From positions 1 through 11,699 of the forward strand of contig DEIL01000177.1 in the NCBI GenBank assembly GCA_002352445.1: DNA of 11,699 bases. Direction: 5' to 3'. The translations under genes were made by a program, and so were the position numbers. Each line of letters begins with the position of its first letter. Within the stretch, counting starts at the first letter, position 1. This document shows positions 6,784-11,699 of this stretch, piece after piece. The notes beneath the pieces are model-generated. The model was not told the DNA's origin and did no database searches. It saw nothing but the letters and a program-made list of their open reading frames with translations. This DNA is from Desulfobulbaceae bacterium UBA2775. Its GTDB lineage: Bacteria > Desulfobacterota > Desulfobulbia > Desulfobulbales > Desulfocapsaceae.

Positions 6784-7326
6784 CTAATTCTTTTTGAAGG
6801 GCATTCCTAGTTTTTTTAGCAGTGAACGTCCCTCGTCATCTGTGCCCGCCGATGTGACTACAGTGATGTTCAGCCCTTTAATTTTATCAATCTTATCGTA
6901 GTCAATTTCAGGAAAGATGATCTGTTCCTGTATGCCCATGGAGAAGTTTCCCCTGCCGTCAAACCCTTTGGGTGACAAGCCGCGAAAATCCCTTACCCGG
7001 GGCAGCGCAATATTTACAAGTTTACTGAAAAAATCATACATCTTATCTCCCCTCAGGGTAACACGACACCCAATCGGCATTCCTTCACGGAGTTTGAATG
7101 TAGCAATTGATTTCTTCGCTTTTGTAATCACAGCCTTTTGACCGGCAATCCTGGTAAGCTCTTCTGCCGCTCCTTCTACAATTTTGGGATTCTGAACAGC
7201 TTCACCCAGTCCCATATTGAGAACAATCTTTTGTAATTGAGGGAATTGCATACTATTTGTATAGCCAAACTCCTCTTTAAGGGCAGGAACACACTCGTTC
7301 AAATATGTATCTTTCAGCGCACCCAT
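6784..7326 (-). CDS. rplE: 50S ribosomal protein L5
   Basis: L5 binds 5S rRNA in the central protuberance and touches P-site tRNA. The 180 residues equal family length: the signature FPQLQKIVLNMGLGEA (28-43), then KAVITKAKKSIATFKLREGMP and the GCRVTLRG strand, and the C-terminal GRGNFSMGIQEQIIFPEIDYDKI segment ending FKKN. The ATG has AGGAG six bases upstream. It follows rplX by 35 nt. In E. coli the S8 repressor binds near this start; I see a short GGCTTAGGCC-type symmetry just upstream but cannot claim an S8 site. Confidence 0.99.
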   Translation of the reverse strand: MGALKDTYLNECVPALKEEFGYTNSMQFPQLQKIVLNMGLGEAVQNPKIVEGAAEELTRIAGQKAVITKAKKSIATFKLREGMPIGCRVTLRGDKMYDFFSKLVNIALPRVRDFRGLSPKGFDGRGNFSMGIQEQIIFPEIDYDKIDKIKGLNITVVTSAGTDDEGRSLLKKLGMPFKKN

Positions 7327-7361
7327 GTATAACTCCTGGCCTAAGCCTTGTAAATTACCTG

Positions 7362-7694
7362 TTATTTATTCTCGATGGATTCGCCGCAGCTTTTACAAAA
7401 ACGAACCTTCGTACCATCTTCCAGTATCTTCTTACCAATTCGCCCGGTTTTAGTACACTCTGGACATATTAGCTGTATATTGGATACATGAATCGGAGCT
7501 TCTTTATCTACTATCTGTCCCTGCTGATTCATCTCGGTTGGTTTGGTGTGGCGCTTAATCATATTAATACGCTCAACAACAACCTTATCCTGATCCCTTA
7601 AAACACGAAGGATTTTTCCAACCCGGCTCTTATCCTTGCCGGCTATTACTTCAACCTGATCATTTTTTTTCAGGTATGTTCTACCCTGTCTCAT
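7362..7694 (-). CDS. rplX: 50S ribosomal protein L24, four-cysteine form
   Basis: L24 initiates 50S assembly by binding the 5' end of 23S rRNA. The 110 residues contain the KOW motif region (NDQVEVIAGKDKSRVGKILR, 11-30), the VERINMIKRHTKPT stretch and the IHVSNIQLICPEC turn. Cysteines 77, 80, 100 and 103 (CPEC and CKSC) probably form a zinc ribbon in the C-terminal part; E. coli L24 lacks it. The ATG has AAAGGT six bases upstream. It is separated from rplN by an unusually long 92 nt that holds a nested inverted repeat. Confidence 0.98.
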   Translation of the reverse strand: MRQGRTYLKKNDQVEVIAGKDKSRVGKILRVLRDQDKVVVERINMIKRHTKPTEMNQQGQIVDKEAPIHVSNIQLICPECTKTGRIGKKILEDGTKVRFCKSCGESIENK

Positions 7695-7725
7695 TTCTAT
7701 ACCTTTTCTCAGTCAATGTATCTAA

Positions 7726-7783
7726 CCCTGCAAATTCAGATCAGACTCTTTAACATAGAGTCTAAAACCTGTGTGCTGCAGGG
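7726..7783 (-). repeat. Nested double inverted repeat between rplN and rplX
   Basis: An outer pair CCCTGCA (7726-7732) / TGCAGGG (7777-7783) encloses an inner pair AGACTCT (7743-7749) / AGAGTCT (7757-7763). Both pairs are perfect over 7 bases. The inner loop is 7 nt and the outer pair starts three bases after the rplN stop. The transcript could fold into a two-tier stem filling most of the gap. No U-run follows, so it looks more like a processing, stability or protein-binding structure than a terminator. Confidence 0.7.
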
Positions 7784-7786
7784 AGG

Positions 7787-8155
7787 TTAAAGTGCTTCCG
7801 GAGCAAGTGAAATTATCTTCATGAAACCTTGGTTTCTCAACTCACGAGCAACGGGGCCAAAAATACGTGTCCCAATAGGTTCTCCAGCGGTCCCGAGCAT
7901 AACAGCAGCGTTATCATCAAATCCGACCCAGGTGTCATCCATCCTTTTCATAGCCTTTGCAGTCCTGACAATAACTGCCTTCATCACATCACCCTTCTTT
8001 ACTTTAGCATGGGGCAGTGCCTCTTTCACCGTCACAACAATCACATCACCAATTGAGGCATACCGCTTTCGAGTTCCTCCGAGAACACGGATACAAAGAA
8101 CCTTTTTGGCTCCGGAGTTGTCTGCCACATTAAGTACTGTCTCTGTCTGTATCAT
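7787..8155 (-). CDS. rplN: 50S ribosomal protein L14
   Basis: L14 lies at the subunit interface and forms bridge B8 with 16S rRNA. The 122 residues are the family length: MIQTETVLNVADNSGAKKVL, IRVLGGTRKRYASIGD, the KGDVMKAVIVRTAKAMKR signature (about 54-71), FDDNAAVML and the C-terminal PIGTRIFGPVARELR. The ATG has only a weak GGTG upstream. It follows rpsQ after 190 nt, the largest gap in the window; in E. coli this same junction divides the S10 and spc operons and holds the spc promoter. Confidence 0.99.
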   Translation of the reverse strand: MIQTETVLNVADNSGAKKVLCIRVLGGTRKRYASIGDVIVVTVKEALPHAKVKKGDVMKAVIVRTAKAMKRMDDTWVGFDDNAAVMLGTAGEPIGTRIFGPVARELRNQGFMKIISLAPEAL

Positions 8156-8346
8156 AATTTCACCAGATATCTCATACGAAACTAAACGTTTCTGCTAACT
8201 CACAATTACTATCAGTACCAACCCGAATAGACAGGGTTCTTTACAATACCAGCCTGCAGAAAGCTTTCTTTTTTATCCTTTGACATCTCTTCTTTTCAGG
8301 AACCCAATAAAGAGGCTGGACAAAGCTGAAAGCAATTTCCAGCTTA
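8156..8346 (-). other. Long rpsQ-rplN intergenic region (S10/spc boundary)
   Basis: This 190-nt spacer contains two small inverted repeats, GAAAC/GTTTC (8178-8182 and 8188-8192) and AACCC/GGGTT (8220-8224 and 8234-8238), and a 24-codon open frame (8212-8286). The counterpart in E. coli carries the spc promoter. I looked for paired -35/-10 boxes on the minus strand and found none convincing, so a promoter here is an inference from position only. Confidence 0.4.
8212..8286 (-). CDS. Possible 24-residue leader peptide
   Basis: An ATG at 8284-8286 opens a 24-codon frame reading MSKDKKESFLQAGIVKNPVY and then SGWY, ending TGA. The stop is followed in frame by TAG, TAA, TTG and TGA, so four of five consecutive codons are stops. 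An AACCC/GGGTT inverted repeat overlaps its last codons, loosely like a leader with a hairpin. The upstream GAAGAG directly abuts the ATG and is badly spaced for a ribosome site. I recognise no family. It may be chance. Confidence 0.2.
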   Translation of the reverse strand: MSKDKKESFLQAGIVKNPVYSGWY

Positions 8347-8607
8347 TTAAACTGCCTGCTCTAATATTGACCTGACCCGCCATCGTTTTCTTTTACTCAG
8401 AGGCCGACATTCTTCAATCAGAACTGTGTCCCCAACGGAACAACTGTTTTCAGGATCGTCTGCGAGATACTTGACACTGGTTTTAACGAATTTGCCATAA
8501 CGCTTATGGCGAAACTTACGTTCTACTCGAACAACGACGCTTTTTTGCATTCTGTTGCTTACCACAGAACCAGTTCTTGTCTTATTAGATTTTTTAATTT
8601 CACTCAT
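8347..8607 (-). CDS. rpsQ: 30S ribosomal protein S17
   Basis: S17 is a primary 16S-binding OB-fold protein of the 30S body. The 86 residues have GSVVSNRMQKSVVVRVERKFRHKRYGK near the start, then KYLADDPENSCSVGDTVLIEECRPLSKRKRWRV, the family signature, ending EQAV. The ATG lacks a clear Shine-Dalgarno; the only candidate is GTGAT six bases upstream, inside the palindrome described separately. It is the last gene of the S10-type block. Confidence 0.98.
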   Translation of the reverse strand: MSEIKKSNKTRTGSVVSNRMQKSVVVRVERKFRHKRYGKFVKTSVKYLADDPENSCSVGDTVLIEECRPLSKRKRWRVRSILEQAV

Positions 8608-8613
8608 TGTTTA

Positions 8614-8626
8614 ATCACTTAGTGAT
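8614..8626 (-). promoter_or_regulatory. Palindrome overlapping the rpsQ ribosome-binding region
   Basis: ATCACT-T-AGTGAT is a 6-bp palindrome with one central base, ending seven bases upstream of the rpsQ ATG. It contains the only weak Shine-Dalgarno-like GTGAT. As a single RNA strand it cannot form a tight hairpin with a one-base loop unless the inner pairs open, so a DNA operator-like role or an RNA dimer are other options. Confidence 0.4.
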
Positions 8627-8674
8627 GATAATGTAGAATGCGGCCGACCAACGTCAAATTTGTAAAATTATCGA

Positions 8675-8863
8675 CTAGCTGGCAGTTTGTTTTTGAATGG
8701 TCGCGATCCTTGCAATGTCTCGTCTTATTTTTAATAACCGTGAAGTATCTTCGAGCGGCCTGATACGGTGCTGAAATGTCAGCTTGCTCAATTCCTCCCG
8801 CAGATCACTATCAGTCTTTAGCAGGTCTTCAGCGGACATTTTACGAATGTCTTCTACGTTCAT
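8675..8863 (-). CDS. rpmC: 50S ribosomal protein L29
   Basis: L29 lies beside L23 at the polypeptide exit tunnel, near the docking site for SRP and trigger factor. The 62 residues form the expected two-helix hairpin: MNVEDIRKMSAEDLLKTDSD, then LREELSKLTFQHRIRPLEDTSRLLKIRRDIARI, the family signature. The ATG overlaps the rplP stop by ATGA (8860-8863), so translation is coupled to rplP; a GAGGA lies seven bases upstream inside rplP. Confidence 0.97.
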   Translation of the reverse strand: MNVEDIRKMSAEDLLKTDSDLREELSKLTFQHRIRPLEDTSRLLKIRRDIARIATIQKQTAS

Positions 8864-9276
8864 AAAGTGTTCCTCTTAGTTACAACTTTGGTTGAAAATG
8901 GCAACTTATTACCGGCAAGATTCAGAGCTTTCACTGCCAGCTCCTCGCTCACCCCTGCTATCTCATAGAGAATCATACCAGGCTTTACTACTGCTACCCA
9001 GGATTCAGGGCTGCCCTTACCTTTACCCATACGAGTCTCGGCAGGTTTTTTGGTAAGCGGTTTATCAGGAAATACACGTATCCATACTCTGCCACCACGT
9101 TTCATTGTTCTATTAATCGTTATCCGGGCGGCCTCGATCTGCTGCGCTGTCATGAAACCACAACACGTTGCCTTAATCGCATAGTCGCCAAAAGAGATGG
9201 AAGATCCGCGATATGCCATTCCTTTTGACCGACCTTTAAAAACTTTTCTATGTTTGACCTTTTTAGGACTTAACAT
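8860..9276 (-). CDS. rplP: 50S ribosomal protein L16
   Basis: L16 contacts the A-site tRNA elbow and the 5S-23S interface. The 138 residues begin MLSPKKVKHRKVFKGRSKG and carry RGGRVWIRVFPDKPLTKKP (60-78) and RMGKGKGSPESWVAVVKPG. Arg82 is the counterpart of the arginine that is hydroxylated in E. coli. A Cys-Cys pair at 38-39 is unusual. The ATG has GGAG six bases upstream; the stop overlaps the rpmC start. Confidence 0.98.
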   Translation of the reverse strand: MLSPKKVKHRKVFKGRSKGMAYRGSSISFGDYAIKATCCGFMTAQQIEAARITINRTMKRGGRVWIRVFPDKPLTKKPAETRMGKGKGSPESWVAVVKPGMILYEIAGVSEELAVKALNLAGNKLPFSTKVVTKRNTL

Positions 9277-9301
9277 CTTTTACTCCAAATTGTGGTATGG
9301 A

Positions 9302-9332
9302 AACAGCACCGAACCAGTGGGTCGTTTCTGTT
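9302..9332 (-). repeat. Two-tier inverted repeat overlapping the rpsC stop codon
   Basis: AACAG/CTGTT (9302-9306 and 9328-9332) encloses CGAACC/GGTCG (9310-9315 and 9320-9324, one bulge, loop of four). The transcript hairpin would start within the rpsC TAA stop. It resembles the junction hairpins at other gaps. Confidence 0.5.
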
Positions 9333-9978
9333 ACACCGCACCTGCATCTTTATCGCTTAACACTTCACCGTTAAAAATCCAGACCTTGACACCAATAATG
9401 CCATAGGTTGTATTTGCCTCAGCAAGCGCATAATCAACATCAGCTCTCAAGGTATGCAGTGGAACCCGACCTTCACGCACCCACTCACATCTCGACATCT
9501 CCGCGCCACCGAGACGACCGGAACAGGATATCTTGATCCCCTGAACACCAAACCGAAGTGCTGAAGTCACGGCCTTTTTCATTGCCCGGCGAAATGCGAC
9601 CCTTCTTATCAATTGCTGAGCTATATTCTCTGCAATGAGCTGAGCATCTGCCTCAGGACGCCTGACTTCCTGAATGTCAAGAGTCACCTTGCGTGATATA
9701 AGTTTCTCCAGTTCCTTTTTAGTCAGCTCGATCTCAATGCCTTTCTTGCCGATTACTATTCCAGGTCTGGCTGTAAAAAGTTTGATGCGTACCTGATCAC
9801 CGGTACGTTCAATTTTAACTTTAGACAATCCGGCATGATGGAGACGTTTCTTGAGAAACTTTTTAATTTTCTGATCTTCAATCAGAAAGGTTGCATATTC
9901 TTTGTCTGCATACCAGATCGAATCCCATGTCCGGGTAATGTTCAGTCTCATTCCTAATGGATTAACCTTCTGCCCCAA
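9331..9978 (-). CDS. rpsC: 30S ribosomal protein S3
   Basis: S3 lies at the mRNA entry site of the 30S head and takes part in mRNA unwinding. The 215 residues begin MGQKVNPLGMRLNITRTWDS, contain the KH domain with the GKKG loop (77-80), the basic helicase patch FRRAMK (129-134), and the C-terminal domain signature RLGGAEMSRCEWVREGRVPL. The start is TTG at 9976-9978 with GGAGG six bases upstream; no ATG in the family position exists. It is 80 nt after rplV, which is longer than usual. Confidence 0.98.
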   Translation of the reverse strand: MGQKVNPLGMRLNITRTWDSIWYADKEYATFLIEDQKIKKFLKKRLHHAGLSKVKIERTGDQVRIKLFTARPGIVIGKKGIEIELTKKELEKLISRKVTLDIQEVRRPEADAQLIAENIAQQLIRRVAFRRAMKKAVTSALRFGVQGIKISCSGRLGGAEMSRCEWVREGRVPLHTLRADVDYALAEANTTYGIIGVKVWIFNGEVLSDKDAGAV

Positions 9979-9984
9979 AACAGT

Positions 9985-9989
9985 CCTCC
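9985..9989 (-). promoter_or_regulatory. Shine-Dalgarno of rpsC deciding a TTG start
   Basis: GGAGG on the minus strand, six bases before the TTG of MGQKVNPLG. Confidence 0.8.
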
Positions 9990-10020
9990 AACAAATCCAA
10001 TTTTCCCTTTAATCTTAATA

Positions 10021-10047
10021 GTAAGTAGTCCCTGGGGATTTACTTAC
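10021..10047 (-). repeat. 7+4-bp inverted repeat between rplV and rpsC
   Basis: GTAAGTA (10021-10027) and TACTTAC (10041-10047) pair perfectly; inside, TCCC (10029-10032) and GGGA (10035-10038) extend the stem after a small internal loop, with the tightest pair likely opening. It fills the 5' half of the 80-nt gap after the rplV stop. No U-run follows. Confidence 0.6.
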
Positions 10048-10058
10048 CGAAATGTAAA

Positions 10059-10391
10059 TTAACTCTCGTCTATAACTACAGTTATATGACTGGTTCTCTT
10101 AATGATTCCAGTGGCTCTACCCATGGCTCTAGGCCGAATTCTCTTCAAGGAAGGCCCACCGTCAATCATTATCTTTTTTATATAGAGATTATCAACATCA
10201 GTAGAGTCGTCCAGTGTTGCGTTGGCAACAGCAGATTCAACAACCTTCTGAATAATCCCGGCCCCTTTTTTGGGCATAAAACGAAGGGTTGTAATAGCCT
10301 GATCAACCCCCATACCTCTCACAACATCTGCAACAAGACGCGCCTTTTGCGGAGAGATTCTGATGTATCTGCCTACGGCTCGTGCTTCCAT
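10059..10391 (-). CDS. rplV: 50S ribosomal protein L22
   Basis: L22 lines the polypeptide exit tunnel with a long beta hairpin and contacts all six 23S domains. The 110 residues are the family length: MEARAVGRYIRISPQKARLV, the VVRGMGVDQAITTLRFMPKK helix, VESAVANATLDD and the hairpin region with KRIRPRAMGRATGIIKRTSHITVVI. Macrolide-related hairpin residues lie at about 83-95 and look normal. The ATG has GGGAG eight bases upstream. Confidence 0.99.
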   Translation of the reverse strand: MEARAVGRYIRISPQKARLVADVVRGMGVDQAITTLRFMPKKGAGIIQKVVESAVANATLDDSTDVDNLYIKKIMIDGGPSLKRIRPRAMGRATGIIKRTSHITVVIDES

Positions 10392-10425
10392 AGTGTCTGC
10401 TCCCGGTAAAAACTACCGCTTCAAA

Positions 10426-10701
10426 TTATTTTCTTCCCTTCCTGTCTGATGTGTGTCCATAGTAAGTACGAGTGGGTGAGAATTCACCAAGCTTGTGTCC
10501 AACCATGTTCTCTGTGACAAATACAGGTATAAACTTTTTTCCGTTATGCACTGCAAATGTGAGCCCAACCATCTCCGGACTTATGTCGGATCGTCTGGAC
10601 CAGGTCTGGATAACCTTTCGAGATCCAACTTCAATGGCAGCAGTTACTTTCTTCTGCAAATGATCGTCGATGAAAGGCCCTTTTTTAATTGAACGAGACA
10701 T
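10426..10701 (-). CDS. rpsS: 30S ribosomal protein S19
   Basis: S19 forms a complex with S13 in the 30S head. The 91 residues read MSRSIKKGPFIDDHLQKKV, RSDISPEMVGLTFAVHNGKKFIPVFVTENMVGHKLGEFSPTRTY, ending HTSDRKGRK. The ATG has AAGGAG six bases upstream. It follows rplB after 17 nt and precedes rplV by 34 nt. Confidence 0.99.
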   Translation of the reverse strand: MSRSIKKGPFIDDHLQKKVTAAIEVGSRKVIQTWSRRSDISPEMVGLTFAVHNGKKFIPVFVTENMVGHKLGEFSPTRTYYGHTSDRKGRK

Positions 10702-10718
10702 TCCTTGCTCCTTTTCTG

Positions 10719-11543
10719 TTATGATCTCTTCTTGACAATCAGTTTGTCAGAAGCCTTTCTCTTCTTCCTGGTTTTGAACCCCTTCGTAGGCCGTCCCCAG
10801 GGAGTACAGGGATGTCGCCCGCCAGAACTCTTCCCCTCACCACCACCCATTGGATGGTCTACAGGGTTCATGGCAACGCCTCGAACGTGAGGTCTCTTAC
10901 CCTTCCATCTATTTCTACCGGCCTTACCGAGTTTCTGGCTCTCATGTTCACGATTGCCAACCTGTCCGATGCAGGCGCGGCATCTATTATTAAACTTTCT
11001 CACCTCACCGGATGGAAGACGAACCAGAACATACCCACCTTCCTTTGCCATGAGTTGGGCAGAAGCACCGGCACTGCGAACCAATTGAGCTCCTTTGCCT
11101 ATTTTCATTTCAAGGTTATGGATGATAGTACCCAGCGGAATGTTATTCATCGGCAGACAATTGCCGGGTTGAATATCAACGTTTTCTCCGGCGATCACTT
11201 GATCTCCGACCGAGATGCCATCAGGGGAGAGAATATAACTCTTTTCACCGTCCAGATAGCTCAGCAAAGCAATATTAGATGATCTGTTAGGATCATATTC
11301 AATAGATATTACCTTCGCTCCGATATCGGTTTTATTTCTCTTGAAATCAATAATACGATATCGTCGTTTATGCCCGCCACCTATATGTCGAGAGGTGATG
11401 CGTCCGTAATTATTTCGTCCGCCACTCTTCGAAAGACTGCAAACAAGCCTCTTCTCGGGGCTGTTTTTAGATAGATCCGGGTTTTTAATCGACACGTGGT
11501 GTCGCTTACCAGGTGATGTAGGTTTATAAGTTTTTATTGCCAT
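10719..11543 (-). CDS. rplB: 50S ribosomal protein L2
   Basis: L2 is needed for subunit association and peptidyl-transferase activity. The 274 residues start MAIKTYKPTSPGKRHHVSIK and include SGGRNNYGRITSRHIGGGHKRRYRIIDFKRN, IPLGTIIHNLEMKIGKGAQLVRSAG, and the C-terminal RGVAMNPVDHPMGGGEG. H230 is the counterpart of the functionally important H229 of E. coli L2. Residue 232 is Met where E. coli has His. The ATG has only a weak GGGA upstream; the gap from rplW is 84 nt and holds a 9-bp hairpin. Confidence 0.99.
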   Translation of the reverse strand: MAIKTYKPTSPGKRHHVSIKNPDLSKNSPEKRLVCSLSKSGGRNNYGRITSRHIGGGHKRRYRIIDFKRNKTDIGAKVISIEYDPNRSSNIALLSYLDGEKSYILSPDGISVGDQVIAGENVDIQPGNCLPMNNIPLGTIIHNLEMKIGKGAQLVRSAGASAQLMAKEGGYVLVRLPSGEVRKFNNRCRACIGQVGNREHESQKLGKAGRNRWKGKRPHVRGVAMNPVDHPMGGGEGKSSGGRHPCTPWGRPTKGFKTRKKRKASDKLIVKKRS

Positions 11544-11600
11544 TATTTCCCAATCGCTCCATCAAAATTAGGTTAGATAAAATCACTTAGTGAAGAAAGT

Positions 11601-11640
11601 AGATGAACTTGGTCTGCTATTACCGGACTACAGTTCATCT
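11601..11640 (-). repeat. 9-bp inverted repeat overlapping the rplW stop codon region
   Basis: AGATGAACT (11601-11609) and AGTTCATCT (11632-11640) are perfect reverse complements with a 22-nt loop that includes the rplW stop. One arm lies in the last codons of rplW (Ala-Asp-Glu-Leu). The transcript stem would end 57 nt before rplB. No U-run follows. Confidence 0.7.
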
Positions 11641-11699
11641 GCAAAGTTAATTTCACCTTCAGATAAGGTTACATAGGCTTTTTTCCAATCCTTTGTAAA
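11628..11699 (-). CDS. rplW: 50S ribosomal protein L23, C-terminal end (cut by window edge)
   Basis: The last 23 codons read FTKDWKKAYVTLSEGEINFA then DEL and TAG. The pattern W-K-K-A-Y-V-T-L is the C-terminal L23 signature, and rplW is the expected gene before rplB. L23 sits at the exit tunnel and binds trigger factor and SRP. The start lies outside the window. Confidence 0.93.
   Translation of the reverse strand, partial: FTKDWKKAYVTLSEGEINFADEL

Noticed and set aside
8613..11593. 13-base repeat AATCACTTAGTGA at 8613-8625 and 11581-11593
   Set aside because: In about 11.7 kb read on both strands a few 13-base repeats are expected by chance, and the contexts (before rpsQ, before rplB) share nothing else.

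Overview
The whole window is one bacterial ribosomal-protein supercluster, and every supported gene is on the minus strand, so transcription runs from high to low coordinates. In transcription order: rplW (3' end only), rplB, rpsS, rplV, rpsC, rplP, rpmC, rpsQ (distal part of an S10-type operon); rplN, rplX, rplE, rpsN, rpsH, rplF, rplR, rpsE, rpmD, rplO, secY (spc-type operon); then map, infA, rpmJ, rpsM, rpsK and rpsD (5' part only; alpha-type operon). All 25 genes are recognised. The window begins and ends inside genes.

The organism is a Gram-negative-type bacterium of moderate GC content, most plausibly a Deltaproteobacterium/Desulfobacterota. This is an inference from the style of the proteins (a 61-residue zinc-type S14, four-cysteine S4 and L24, S13/S11/S4 next to map-infA-rpmJ); the sequence alone does not fix the genus. 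No mobile element, phage gene, CRISPR array, tRNA or rRNA is visible, and no stretch over 300 bases lacks a gene. The longest gaps are rpsQ-rplN (190 nt), rplE-rpsN (131 nt), map-infA (119 nt), rplN-rplX (92 nt), rplW-rplB (84 nt) and rplV-rpsC (80 nt).

The genes work together: 22 of the products are ribosomal proteins, IF-1 acts at initiation, SecY is the membrane channel that docks translating ribosomes, and methionine aminopeptidase trims nascent N-termini at the exit tunnel. adk, often found between secY and map, is absent here.

Nothing resembling a new biological system was found. The unusual features are in the fine structure. Five genes start with TTG (rpsD, rpsM, rpsE, rpsN, rpsC) and all five encode 30S proteins, while none of the 12 large-subunit genes with a visible start does. 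Many gene junctions carry perfect or near-perfect inverted repeats (map-infA 12 bp, rplW-rplB 9 bp, rplN-rplX nested 7+7 bp, rplV-rpsC 7+4 bp, and others). The rpsQ ribosome-binding region lies in a 13-nt palindrome. The rpsQ-rplN gap could encode a 24-residue peptide ending in clustered stop codons.
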